From NCBI GenBank assembly GCA_023409795.1, contig JAEYQX010000041.1, positions 1-49,999 on the forward strand: 49,999 bases of DNA, written 5' to 3'. The DNA comes from Pseudomonadota bacterium (GTDB taxonomy: Bacteria > Pseudomonadota > Alphaproteobacteria > Caulobacterales > Caulobacteraceae). The notes under the pieces were generated by a model, which saw only the letters and a program-made list of their open reading frames with translations, was not told where the DNA came from and did no database searches. Every line of letters starts with the position of its first letter. Position 1 is the first letter of the stretch. Below are positions 17,518 through 26,505 of the stretch, piece by piece. A program made the translations under genes and the position numbers.

Positions 17518-18637
17518 ACCGGCTTCGGCGTCGCGGGTTGCCCCGACGCGGGCGGCAAGCGCCGCACCCATGAAGTCGTCCAGATCGCCGTCCAGGACGC
17601 CAGAGGTATCCGAGGTTTCCACCCCGGTCCGCAGGTCCTTGACCATCTGGTAGGGCTGCAGGACGTAGGAGCGGATCTGGTGGCCCCAGCCGATGTCCGT
17701 CTTGGCATCGTTGAGCGCCTGGGCCGCCGCCTCGCGCTTCTGCAGTTCCAGCTCATACAGACGGGCCCGCAGCATCTTCCAGGCCTGGTCGCGGTTCTGG
17801 TGCTGCGAACGGCCGGTCTTGCACGACACGACCGTATTGGTCGGGATGTGGGTCAGTCGAACAGCCGAGTCCGTCTTGTTGATGTGCTGGCCACCCGCAC
17901 CGGAAGCGCGATAGGTGTCGGTCCGCACGTCGGACGGGTTGATGTCGATCTCGATGGTATCGTCCACGACCGGCGAGACACCGATGGAGGCGAACGAGGT
18001 GTGGCGCTTGGCCGCCGCGTCATAGGGGCTGATGCGCACCAGGCGGTGGACGCCCGATTCCGACTTCAGCCAGCCATAGGCATTGGGGCCGGAAATCAGG
18101 ACGGTGGCAGACTTCACGCCGGCCTGTTCGCCTTCTTCCAGGGCCTCGATCGTGACGTCATAGCCCTTGGCCTTGGCCCAGCGGGTGTACATCCGCAGCA
18201 GCATGCCAGCCCAGTCGTTGGACTCGGTGCCGCCGGCACCGGAGTTCACTTCCAGATAGGCGTCATTGCCATCGGCTTCGCCCGACAGCAGGGCTTCCAG
18301 CTCGGCTCGGGCGCCGCGTTCCTTGACCCCACGCAGCATGGCGCGCGCTTCCTCAAGGGTGGCTTCGTCGCCCTCCTCGTCGGCCATCTCGGCCAGCATG
18401 ACGCCTTCTTCCAACGAGGTCTCAAGCCCTGTCACCGTGCCGATCTGGGCTTCCAGTCGCGAGCGTTCGCGGCTGACAGCCTGGGCCTGTTCAGGGTTGT
18501 CCCACAGGGTCGGATCCTCGACCCGGGCGTTCAGCTCATCCAGTTTTCTAAGCGAGACATCCCAGTCAAAGACGCCTCCTGAGCAGAGCAATGCTCTGCT
18601 CGATGTCGGCCTTCATGGCCTCGACATCCGGTCTCAT
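17515..18637 (-). CDS. prfB: Peptide chain release factor 2, programmed +1 frameshift
   Basis: RF2 recognises UGA/UAA and triggers peptide release. A short first frame starts at ATG 18637 (AAGGAGA upstream) and runs MRPDVEAMKADIEQ to CTT, then an in-frame TGA at 18568-18566. A +1 shift at CTTTGAC joins it to the main frame (DWDVSLRKLDE) ending at 17515, giving 373 residues. The catalytic GGQ is in GAGGQHINKTDSAVR; recognition-region sequence SGPNAYGWLKSESG and RISPYD are present. The frameshift makes RF2 self-limiting: shortage of RF2 at the TGA favours the shift and more synthesis. A naive gene call would start at a wrong codon near 18591 and lose the first 23 residues. Confidence 0.95.
18566..18580 (-). 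promoter_or_regulatory. prfB +1 frameshift signal (internal SD plus CTTTGA)
   Basis: On the coding strand AGGAGG (18580-18575), spacer CGT, CTTTGA (18571-18566). This is the conserved RF2 autoregulatory frameshift element: an internal Shine-Dalgarno three bases before the slippery CTT and the TGA stop. Confidence 0.95.
18581..18601 (-). other. Perfect hairpin directly before the prfB frameshift signal
   Basis: GAGCAGAGC (18601-18593 on the coding strand), loop ATT, GCTCTGCTC (18589-18581): nine perfect base pairs, with no gap to the internal AGGAGG. It lies in codons for EQSIALL. Possible effects are discussed as a finding. Confidence 0.6.
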
Positions 18638-18693
18638 CGCAATCTCCTTGCGAAACTACGCCGCTGGCCGACCCGCGGCAGCGACAACGGAAA

Positions 18694-18719
18694 CGGCGCG
18701 CCTGCGGTCAGGCGCGCCG
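18694..18719 (-). terminator. Stem-loop after the PBP1A gene
   Basis: CGGCGCGCCTG (18694-18704), loop CGGT, CAGGCGCGCCG (18709-18719): 11 perfect pairs, 23 nt beyond the end of the penicillin-binding protein gene on the minus strand. The downstream run on that strand is only GTTTCC, so it is a moderate terminator at best. Confidence 0.6.
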
Positions 18720-18741
18720 AGTGATGGGTCTAACTAGAGCC

Positions 18742-21177
18742 TCAGTAGAGTCCGCTCAAGTCCTCGGCGGGCTGCTTCTTCGGTGGCGGCGGTGCCGTGG
18801 GGGCCGGCGGGGGTGCCGCCGGAGCCTGGGCCGCTTCCTGCTCACGACGCAGGATCTCGTTGTAGGCGATGGGACCTGCCGGAGCGACCGGGGCCGGTGC
18901 ATCCTCGCGCACATGGCGCTCCGTGCCCGGACGGAAGGCTTCCTCGATGCCGTTCACCGTGCGGAAGACCGCATTCTTGGGCTTCACGAAGGGGCGCGCC
19001 GGGCGCTGCTTCAGCGCCACCTGCATGAAGTCGGTAAAGATCGGCACGGCGGTGGCGGCACCGGCCTCGCCCCCGCCCAGCGAGCGGTTGTCGTCAAAGC
19101 CGACAAAGACCCCGACCACGATGTCGCTGGAAAAGCCGACGAACCAGGCCGAGCGGTATTCATTGGTGGTGCCGGTCTTGCCGCCGACCCAGCGCCCCAG
19201 GCCACGCGCGCTGGCCCCGGTGCCGCGCTGGATCACGCCCTCCAGGATGGAGCTGACCTGATAGGCGGTGATCGGGTCGATCACCTGGGTGCCGCGATCG
19301 GGCAGGCGCGGCGATTCCTGGCCGTTGAAGGCGCGGGTGCATTCGCGGCAGGCGCGGCGGTCGGCCCGGTGAATGGTCTGGCCGTTCCGGTCCTGGACCA
19401 CCTCGATCAGATAGGGGTCGATGCGGCGTCCGCCGTTTACAAAGGCGGCATAGGCGGCAGTCAGCCGGTAGGGGGTCGCCTCGCCGGCCCCCAGGGACAT
19501 GGCCAGGTTGGGTTGCATATCATCCACCACGCCCATCTTCTTGGACAGGTCGACGACGTTGCGCATGCCCACCGCCTGGGCCAGGCGGACCGTCATCACA
19601 TTGCGCGACAGCTCCAGGCCACGACGCAGGCTCTGCGGACCGTAATACTGGCGGCTGTAGTTGGAGGGGCTCCACGGCTTGCCGCCCGGGCCTCCGGGGA
19701 AGCTGATGGGCGCATCCAGGACGATCGAGGCGGGCGTAAAGTCGCCCTCCAGGGCGGCCGCATAGACGAAGGGCTTGTAGGTCGAGCCCATCTGGCGCTT
19801 GGCCTGGGTCGCCCGGTTGAAGCTGGACAGGGCGTAGGAATAGCCGCCGACCATCGCCAGGACGCGGCCCGAGTGCGGGTCAATGGCCACCAGGGCCCCG
19901 TTCACCGCCGGGATCTGCTTCAGGGCAAACTGGCCGCCCTGCTTCTCGACAAAGATCAGGTCGCCGCGCTTCAACGGACGGCGGGCATTGGCCCAGGCCG
20001 CGTCCGAGCTGATCAGGTTGCCGGTTTCATCGCCGCGCGCCGTGCGGACCCGGACCGTATTGCCGACCACATTTTCGACCGCAGCAGCCACCCAGGTGCG
20101 GCGCTCAGGCGGGGTGCCCTGCTTCAGGGCGGCAGCCTGCCAGCCCTCGGCAAAATCCGTTGTGCCCCAGGCTCCGCGCCAGCCGTGGCGACGGTCATAG
20201 CGTTCCAGGCCATTCATCAGGGCGTCGCGCGCGGCGGACTGCAGCTCGGGATCCAGGGTCGTGCGCAGATAGTATCCGCCGCGATTGACCTCTTCCTGGC
20301 CAAACAGGCCGATGGCGCGGCGGCGGGCTTCCTCGACGAAGAAGTCGGCGTCGGCGTATTCGGCCCGGCGCGGGGCCGAGCGGGTGTTCAGGGGGCGGGC
20401 CTGGGCCACGGCCAGTTCTTCGTCCGTCAGCCAGCCATTGTCCGCCATCTTGGACAGGACCCAGTCACGACGGCCCTTGGCCGCCTCGGGATGGCGCTTG
20501 GGATGATAATTGGTCGGGCCCTTGGGCAGGGCCGCCAGGAAGGCTGCCTCGTCCGGCGTCAGCTGCGACAGCGACTTGCCGAAATAGTTGAACGCCGCCG
20601 AAGCCACGCCATAGGAGCGGTAGCCCAGGTAGATCTCGTTCAGATAGAGCTCTAGCAGCTGCTCTTTCGTCAGGGTGGCTTCCAGCCGGTTCGACAGCAC
20701 CGCTTCCTTGAGCTTGCGGTTGATGCTGGATTCGTTGGTCAGCAGGACGTTCTTGGCCACCTGCTGGGTAATGGTCGAGCCGCCTTCGAGGCGACGACCG
20801 GACAGCAGGTTGAAGACATTCTTGACCATGGCGCGGCCGATGCCGGACACGTCGATGCCGCCATGGTTGAAGAAGTTGCTGTCCTCAGCCGCCAGGAAGG
20901 CCTGGACCACGCGCTCGGGCACCTGGTCGTAGGTGACATAGATCCGGCGCTGATCCGAGAACTCGCCGATCAGGGTGCCGTCGCCCGCATAGACACGGGT
21001 GGCCGTAGCCGGACGATAGTCCGCCAGATGAGAGGCATCGGGCATGTCATGCAGCACGTAGGCGGCATAGACCGCCACAACCAGTCCTGCGAAAGCGATC
21101 GCGCCCAGCAGGGCTGCGCCTGCCATCACGAACCAGCGCTCGGCTATCTTCACCCTAAACTCCGCAAGACGGATCAC
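18742..21177 (-). CDS. mrcA: Bifunctional penicillin-binding protein 1A (class A PBP)
   Basis: An 811-residue peptidoglycan synthase. A short cytoplasmic tail and one membrane helix (about 17-42) precede a GT51 glycosyltransferase domain with catalytic Glu98 in AAEDSNFFNH. The transpeptidase domain has the three penicillin-binding motifs: STYK with nucleophile Ser465 (QMGSTYKPF), SRN (ELSRNVMTV) and KTGTTNEY. The tail is Ala/Pro-rich (APPPAPTAPPPPKK) and may contact envelope partners. The start is a GTG at 21177; no ATG in frame precedes the membrane helix. Caulobacter homologues are often named PbpX/PbpY/PbpZ/PbpC; which one this matches is not settled here. Confidence 0.93.
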   Translation of the reverse strand: MIRLAEFRVKIAERWFVMAGAALLGAIAFAGLVVAVYAAYVLHDMPDASHLADYRPATATRVYAGDGTLIGEFSDQRRIYVTYDQVPERVVQAFLAAEDSNFFNHGGIDVSGIGRAMVKNVFNLLSGRRLEGGSTITQQVAKNVLLTNESSINRKLKEAVLSNRLEATLTKEQLLELYLNEIYLGYRSYGVASAAFNYFGKSLSQLTPDEAAFLAALPKGPTNYHPKRHPEAAKGRRDWVLSKMADNGWLTDEELAVAQARPLNTRSAPRRAEYADADFFVEEARRRAIGLFGQEEVNRGGYYLRTTLDPELQSAARDALMNGLERYDRRHGWRGAWGTTDFAEGWQAAALKQGTPPERRTWVAAAVENVVGNTVRVRTARGDETGNLISSDAAWANARRPLKRGDLIFVEKQGGQFALKQIPAVNGALVAIDPHSGRVLAMVGGYSYALSSFNRATQAKRQMGSTYKPFVYAAALEGDFTPASIVLDAPISFPGGPGGKPWSPSNYSRQYYGPQSLRRGLELSRNVMTVRLAQAVGMRNVVDLSKKMGVVDDMQPNLAMSLGAGEATPYRLTAAYAAFVNGGRRIDPYLIEVVQDRNGQTIHRADRRACRECTRAFNGQESPRLPDRGTQVIDPITAYQVSSILEGVIQRGTGASARGLGRWVGGKTGTTNEYRSAWFVGFSSDIVVGVFVGFDDNRSLGGGEAGAATAVPIFTDFMQVALKQRPARPFVKPKNAVFRTVNGIEEAFRPGTERHVREDAPAPVAPAGPIAYNEILRREQEAAQAPAAPPPAPTAPPPPKKQPAEDLSGLY

Positions 21178-21251
21178 ATAGTTTGACGTTTATCCTGCGT
21201 CGTCACCCTGGAAAAGCCTGCGCTTGACCTAAGTCGAGTGGCGACGTCGCA

Positions 21252-21722
21252 TCAGCCCTTGTCGCGCAACAGCCGGGCCTTGTCCCTCTGCCAGTCGCGT
21301 TCGGCCGAGGCCTCGCGCTTGTCGTGCAGCTTCTTGCCCTTGGCCAGGGCGATTTCCAGCTTGGCCTTGCCCTGCTCGTTCAAATAGAGCCGCAGGGGCA
21401 CGATGGTCCGGCCCTCGCGCTGGACCGCGCCGATCATCCGGTCGATTTCCTTGCGGTGCAGCAGCAGCTTGCGGTGGCGACGCGGCTCGTGATTGAAGCG
21501 GTTTGCCTGCTTGTAGGGCGGAATGTCGGCATTGATCAGGACGATCTCGCGCCCTTCGACCGAGGCATAGCTCTCGGCGATATTGGCCCGGCCGTCGCGC
21601 AGGGCCTTGATCTCGGTGCCCAGCAGCTGGATGCCCGCCTCGATCACATCATCCAGGAAGTAGTCGAAGCGCGCCCGGCGGTTCTCGGCAATCGTCTTTT
21701 GCTTGGGAGGCGTTGGAGCCAT
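21252..21722 (-). CDS. smpB: SsrA-binding protein SmpB
   Basis: A 156-residue tmRNA-binding protein required for ribosome rescue by trans-translation. Conserved blocks: ARFDYFLDDVIEAGIQLLGT, GTEIKALRDGRANIAESYA, RKLLLHRKEIDRM and the C-terminal GKKLHDKREASAERDWQR tail that enters the decoding centre. The ATG shares one base with the dapA stop (TGATG); the longer upstream frame overlaps dapA and is not family-like. No tmRNA gene is present in the window. Confidence 0.95.
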   Translation of the reverse strand: MAPTPPKQKTIAENRRARFDYFLDDVIEAGIQLLGTEIKALRDGRANIAESYASVEGREIVLINADIPPYKQANRFNHEPRRHRKLLLHRKEIDRMIGAVQREGRTIVPLRLYLNEQGKAKLEIALAKGKKLHDKREASAERDWQRDKARLLRDKG

Positions 21723-22606
21723 CAGCCCACCCCTGCGGCCAGCATGGCCTGGTCGACAAGGGCGCGCACCTCGGGACGCGTCGGCGACAGGGGCAGGCGG
21801 GCTTCCTCCCCGCACAGGCCCAGGCGCGCCAGGCCGTACTTGGCCGGGGCCGGCGAGTTGTCCATAAACAGGGCCTGGTGCAGGCCGATCAGGCGGTCCT
21901 GCCAGGTGCGGGCCGTGGCAAAGTCGCCGGCAGAGACGGCATCATACATGGCCACCATGGCTTCTGGCGCGATGTTGGAGGTGACCGAGATAACCCCTGC
22001 CCCGCCCGTCGCGGCGTGCCCCAGCCAGCTGGCGTCGTCCCCGCTGAGCTGGTCGAAGCGGCCGGGGATGTGGGCGCGCATCCAGCTGACGCGGTCCATG
22101 TCGCCCGTGGCATCCTTGATGCCGACGATATTGGGATGGGCCGACAGGCGCAGCACCGACTCATTGCACAGGTCCACGGCGCAGCGGCTGGGGACATTGT
22201 ACAGGATCATCGGGATCTGCACCGCGTCCGCGATGGTCTCGAAATGGGTGATCATCCCTTCCTGGGACGGACGGTTGTAGTAGGGCGTGACCACCAGGGT
22301 CGCATCGGCCCCCACTTCCTTGGCATAACGCGACAGGGCAATGGCTTCATGGGTGGCGTTCGAGCCTGCGCCGGCGATCACCTTGACGCGGCCAGCGGCG
22401 TATTTGACGCACATCTCGATAACGCGCTTGTGTTCCTCGACTCTCAGGGTCGCACACTCGCCCGTCGTGCCGACCGGCACGACACCGTGAACGCCAGCAG
22501 CTATCTGACGTTCCAAAAGTTTTTGAAATGCCCCTTCATCCACGTTTCCGTCACGAAGAGGTGTGATCAAGGCGGTGATCACGCCCTTGAACAAGGGGGC
22601 GGTCAT
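21722..22606 (-). CDS. dapA: 4-hydroxy-tetrahydrodipicolinate synthase DapA
   Basis: A 294-residue TIM-barrel class I aldolase that condenses pyruvate with aspartate semialdehyde, the committing step to diaminopimelate and lysine. The Schiff-base lysine is in VGIKDATGD, the catalytic tyrosine region in MILYNVPSR, and GTTGE near the N-terminus binds substrate. I start at ATG 22606 (MTAPLFKGVITALITPL), matching family length; the upstream extension is not conserved. It heads a dapA-smpB pair, known in Caulobacter, and is divergent from slt with about 97 nt between starts. Confidence 0.95.
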   Translation of the reverse strand: MTAPLFKGVITALITPLRDGNVDEGAFQKLLERQIAAGVHGVVPVGTTGECATLRVEEHKRVIEMCVKYAAGRVKVIAGAGSNATHEAIALSRYAKEVGADATLVVTPYYNRPSQEGMITHFETIADAVQIPMILYNVPSRCAVDLCNESVLRLSAHPNIVGIKDATGDMDRVSWMRAHIPGRFDQLSGDDASWLGHAATGGAGVISVTSNIAPEAMVAMYDAVSAGDFATARTWQDRLIGLHQALFMDNSPAPAKYGLARLGLCGEEARLPLSPTRPEVRALVDQAMLAAGVG

Positions 22607-22703
22607 TGAAACAAGTACCTGCGCGGAGTCGAAGCGGGCCGTGCCCGCCTTTGGGAAGGCAGGGAGGGTAGGTCGCTCGCCGCTCGGCTGCAACCAGTCA
22701 TGT

Positions 22704-24752
22704 ATGAGGATCCGTAATCTTATGATCGCGACGACCCTGGCCGCCGCCCTGGCCATCCTCTCTCCGCCCGCTCAGGACGTAGTGAACAATACCCCCGTGC
22801 CCTATAGCGCCGCGCCCCAGTCGGTCCTGGGCAGCCAGGACAGGATGCTGGTGCAGCAGGGCCTGACGGCCGCACGGGCTCGCGACGTGATCGGTACCCG
22901 CAGCATCATCAACCAGATTTCGGACCCGACCGCGCGCAAGCTGGTGGAGTGGGCCCTGGTCGATACCTCTGACCGCCAGCTTCCCTATTATGATCTCCAC
23001 AGGGCCAATCTTGAACTGGCCGACTGGCCGCGCGGTGATTCGCGCCGGGCCGCGGGCGAGCGCGCCCTGCTTGACGCCAACCAGCCCGCTGAACAGGTCC
23101 AAGCCTTCTTTGGTGGCCGCGATCCGACGACGGTCGAAGGGGCGATCGCCCTGGCCGCCGCCTGGGAACAGGCCGGCAATGCGCCTGCCGCCCAGAACCT
23201 GATCCGTGAATGGTGGCGAACCCAGTCGTTCAACGAGGCGCAGCAGTCGCGCATCCTTGGCCAGTGGGGCCGCTGGCTGACCCCGGACGATCACGTGGCC
23301 CGCCTGAACATGCTGCTGCTGGGGCCCCATGGCCCGGCAACCCGGGCCATGGTGACCATGGTCCCGCCCGACCGGCAGGCGGTCGCCAATGCGGTCATGA
23401 ACCTGCGCACGGCCTATGCGCCCGATACCCTGGTGGCCAGCCTGAGCCAGGACCAGGCCTATGATCCGGCGGTGGTTCTTGAGCGCGTGCGCCTGCTGCG
23501 TTCGGCCAGTCGCCAATCGGAAGCCTTCCCGCTGCTGCGCTACCTGCCCCCTGCCCCGTCCCACAGCGATGGCCAAAACACCCTGTGGACCGAGCGCCGG
23601 AACTACTTCCTGGACGCCCTGCAGCAGCGCAATGCCCAGGCGGCCTATGACGCCATGGCCGGCCACGGCTTCCCCTCGGGCGAGCGCAAGGTGGACGCCG
23701 AGTTCTTTGCCGGCTGGGTGGCCCTGACCAAGCTCAACAACCCGCAACTGGCGGCGCAGCATTTCGAGGCCCTGCGCCAGGCCTCATCGACCCCGATCAC
23801 CCAGGGCCGGGCGCTCTACTGGCTGGGCCGTTCGGCCGAAGCCATGGGAGACCAGGCCGCAGCCCAGACCTGGTACCGCGCCGGTGCCGCCCATTGGCAG
23901 ACCTTCTACGGTCAGCTGGCTGCGGAAAAGGCCGGGATGGCCACCCTGACCCTGCCGGGCGATCCGGCTCCCGACCGGGCCGAGGTCCAGAGGTTCGAGA
24001 GCCAGGAACTGGTCCGGGCGACCCGCATCCTGGGCGAGTTGGGCGAAAAGAACCTGCTGCGGGTCTTTGCCTATCACCTGGATGACAGCCTGCCGACGAT
24101 CACCGACATGGCCCAGCTGTTTGACCTGATGCAGGGCTATGGCGACCAGTTCGGCTCGATGATGGTGGGACGCGCCGCCAGCCAGCGCGGCATGGTCATG
24201 CCCGAGCGCATGTATCCCGTGCGCATCCCGACCCCGGTGCCGGGTGCCGCGCCGCTGGAGTTCACCCTGGCCATCACCCGCCAGGAATCCAGCTTTGATC
24301 CCCTGGTCCGCTCCAGCGCCGATGCGCGCGGCATGATGCAGTTCCTGCCCTCGACCGCCCAGGGCGTGGCGCGCCGCATCGGCCTGCCCTACAGCGCCGA
24401 TCGCCTGTGGGATGCCGACTACAACATGCAGCTGGGCAGCTATCACCTGGCCGAGCTGGCCAATAATTTCGGAGGCTCGCAGCTGCTGGCCACCGTCGGC
24501 TACAACGCTGGCCCCACGCGACCGCCCCAGTGGGTCGCGCGCTGCGGTGACCCGCGCGGCAACCAGGTCGATCCGATCGACTTCATCGAATGCGCGCCCT
24601 TCACCGAGACCCGCAACTACATGATGCGGGTGATGGAGAACATGCAGGTCTATCGGGCCCGCCTGAATGGCGGCACGGCACAGATCACCCTGTCCTCTGA
24701 CCTGGCACGCGGGACGCCGCCCTACAGCGGGCCCCGCCCCTATCAGCCCTAG
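22704..24752 (+). CDS. slt: Soluble lytic murein transglycosylase (Slt70 type)
   Basis: A 682-residue periplasmic enzyme cleaving glycan strands to 1,6-anhydro-muropeptides, the source of the AnmK substrate. A Sec signal peptide is seen (MRIRNLMIATTLAAALAI, cleavage perhaps near PPAQD). A long alpha-superhelical region (about 50-510) precedes the SLT domain with catalytic Glu528 in ITRQESSFDP and the motifs GMMQFLPSTAQG and ATVGYNAGPTRP. I start at ATG 22704, which gives the signal peptide; the longer open frame runs into dapA. Its TAG overlaps the stop of the convergent ABC ATPase gene in a CTAG. Confidence 0.93.
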   Translation: MRIRNLMIATTLAAALAILSPPAQDVVNNTPVPYSAAPQSVLGSQDRMLVQQGLTAARARDVIGTRSIINQISDPTARKLVEWALVDTSDRQLPYYDLHRANLELADWPRGDSRRAAGERALLDANQPAEQVQAFFGGRDPTTVEGAIALAAAWEQAGNAPAAQNLIREWWRTQSFNEAQQSRILGQWGRWLTPDDHVARLNMLLLGPHGPATRAMVTMVPPDRQAVANAVMNLRTAYAPDTLVASLSQDQAYDPAVVLERVRLLRSASRQSEAFPLLRYLPPAPSHSDGQNTLWTERRNYFLDALQQRNAQAAYDAMAGHGFPSGERKVDAEFFAGWVALTKLNNPQLAAQHFEALRQASSTPITQGRALYWLGRSAEAMGDQAAAQTWYRAGAAHWQTFYGQLAAEKAGMATLTLPGDPAPDRAEVQRFESQELVRATRILGELGEKNLLRVFAYHLDDSLPTITDMAQLFDLMQGYGDQFGSMMVGRAASQRGMVMPERMYPVRIPTPVPGAAPLEFTLAITRQESSFDPLVRSSADARGMMQFLPSTAQGVARRIGLPYSADRLWDADYNMQLGSYHLAELANNFGGSQLLATVGYNAGPTRPPQWVARCGDPRGNQVDPIDFIECAPFTETRNYMMRVMENMQVYRARLNGGTAQITLSSDLARGTPPYSGPRPYQP

Positions 24753-25516
24753 GCTGGGTGACGACGACGGCGGGCCGCCAGCAACGGCCCGCTGGCGCTC
24801 TTGACCCACTGGGCATCCAGCCCAAAGACACGCAACAGCACCTGGGGCGACAGGGCCCGGATCGGGGGCGCGTCGGCGACCAGTCGTCCGGCCTCAAGGA
24901 CAATGACCCGATCCGCATACTGGGCCGCCAGGCTCAGATCGTGAAGGCTGACCAGGACCGCGCGGTCACCGCAGGCGCGGACGCGAAGGCGCTCCAGGAC
25001 CAGCAGCTGGGCATCGGGGTCCAGGCCGGCCACAGGCTCGTCGGCAAGCAACAGGGGCGCATCCACCACAAGGGCCCGGGCCAGCAGGACACGGGCACGC
25101 TCGCCCCCCGACATATCGGCCACGCCACGCTCGGCCAGATGCCCGGCCCCGACCTCGTTCAAGGCCTCAAGCGCCAGGGCCAGGGCCTTGTCTGCCTGAA
25201 GAAAAGGTGCCCCGAGCGCGGCTACCTCTATCGCCGGGAGGTTCCAGGCGATGTGCCGTTCCTGGGGCAGATAGGCCGCGCACTGGCCACGCTGGCGCTC
25301 TGACAGGCGTCGCACATCCTGCCCCTGCAACAGCGCCTGTCCGCCTGCGAGTGGCAACAGGCCAAGACTGGCCTTCAGCGCACTGGACTTTCCCGCGCCA
25401 TTGGGACCGCACAGGGCCACCAACTCGCCGGGCTGAATCCTCAGGCCAAGCCCCGTCAGCACCGGCTTTGCGCCCAGCCGGGCCTCGACCCCGTCCAGTT
25501 CCAGAAGCGGGCTCAT
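24749..25516 (-). CDS. ABC transporter ATPase, iron-complex/cobalamin type (FecE/BtuD-like)
   Basis: A 255-residue ATPase: Walker A GPNGAGKSS at 37-45, signature MSGGERARV, Walker B LLLADEPVAGLD. With the permease and binding protein upstream it forms a type II importer of the FecBCD/BtuFCD family. The ATG at 25516 overlaps the permease stop by four bases (ATGA), which decides the start over a GTG three codons upstream. No TonB-dependent receptor or siderophore gene is nearby, so substrate (siderophore, haem or cobalamin) is open. Confidence 0.88.
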   Translation of the reverse strand: MSPLLELDGVEARLGAKPVLTGLGLRIQPGELVALCGPNGAGKSSALKASLGLLPLAGGQALLQGQDVRRLSERQRGQCAAYLPQERHIAWNLPAIEVAALGAPFLQADKALALALEALNEVGAGHLAERGVADMSGGERARVLLARALVVDAPLLLADEPVAGLDPDAQLLVLERLRVRACGDRAVLVSLHDLSLAAQYADRVIVLEAGRLVADAPPIRALSPQVLLRVFGLDAQWVKSASGPLLAARRRRHPA

Positions 25517-26505
25517 GAGCGCCACTCCCGCGCCGCACGCCAGGCAATCAGGGCAAACAGCGGTGCCCCGACCAGGGCGGTGAAGACGCCCAGCTTCAAC
25601 TCCTGGTCGGTCGGCATGATCCGGGCAATCAGGTCGGCCACCACCAGCATCAAGCCGCCTGCCAGGGCCGAGGGCAGCAGCAGGCGCGCCGGATCACCCC
25701 GCACCGCCGCCCTCACACGGTGCGGAGCCGCCAGGCCGACAAAACCGACCACGCCCGCCACGGCCACGGCCGCACCGGCCGCTATGGCCGAGGCGATCAG
25801 GGCCACCAGGCGCAAGCGCTTCATCGCCAGCCCCGATGCCGCAGCCGCCTCTTCGCCCAGGCTCAGCATACGAAGGCCCGGCGCAGCCGTCTTGGCCAGA
25901 AGGGCTGCCAGGCCAAGCAAGGGCGCAACCCAGGCCACGTCGATCCAGCTGCGGTTCTGGACCGAGCCCAGCAACCAGTTCATGACCTCGGCCGTGGCGA
26001 TGGGGGATGGCGACAGGTTGAAGATCAGGGCCGTCATGGCCCCAGCCAGACTGGACAGGGCCACGCCGAACAGGATCAGGGCTTCGGGCGCACGCAGGCG
26101 GGCGGCCACCAGCAGGAGCACAACCCCGGCCAGCCCCGATCCAACCAGGGCCGAGATCTCGACCAGCCCGGGCACGGCTGCAGCGCCCAGGACAATGGCC
26201 GTGGCCGCGCCGAGCGCCGCCGTGGCCGATACGCCCAGGACACCCGGATCCGCCAGCGGGTTGCGCAGCAGGCCTTGCAGGACCGCGCCCGCCAGGCCCA
26301 GGGCCGCGCCGACCATGAAGGCACAGACGGCGCGCGGTGCCCGAACCTGCCACAGCACAATGCCGGCATCGGAGCCAGGCGCGACCAGGGCCTGTCCATA
26401 CTGGCCCGGGCTCAGCCCGACCTCGCCCAGCGCGAGCGCGGCGGCCAGGCCCACAAAGATCAGGACAAGGAGGCCGAGGTTCAGCCCCCGGTGTGAACGG
26501 GTCAT
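25513..26505 (-). CDS. ABC transporter permease, FecCD/BtuC family
   Basis: A 330-residue very hydrophobic protein with about nine to ten membrane helices, typical of FecCD permeases. Family blocks: RAPRAVCAFMVGAALGLAG, VLQGLLRNPLADPGVLGVS and the late GFVGLAAPHRVRAAVRGD coupling segment. The ATG at 26505 overlaps the binding-protein stop by four bases; the longer frame lies in the upstream gene. It works with the adjacent ATPase and binding protein. Confidence 0.9.
   Translation of the reverse strand: MTRSHRGLNLGLLVLIFVGLAAALALGEVGLSPGQYGQALVAPGSDAGIVLWQVRAPRAVCAFMVGAALGLAGAVLQGLLRNPLADPGVLGVSATAALGAATAIVLGAAAVPGLVEISALVGSGLAGVVLLLVAARLRAPEALILFGVALSSLAGAMTALIFNLSPSPIATAEVMNWLLGSVQNRSWIDVAWVAPLLGLAALLAKTAAPGLRMLSLGEEAAAASGLAMKRLRLVALIASAIAAGAAVAVAGVVGFVGLAAPHRVRAAVRGDPARLLLPSALAGGLMLVVADLIARIMPTDQELKLGVFTALVGAPLFALIAWRAAREWRS

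Noticed and set aside
18721..20655. A 644-codon plus-strand open frame over the PBP1A gene
   Set aside because: Antisense shadow of a well-supported gene with all three penicillin-binding motifs; no domain is seen in the shadow.
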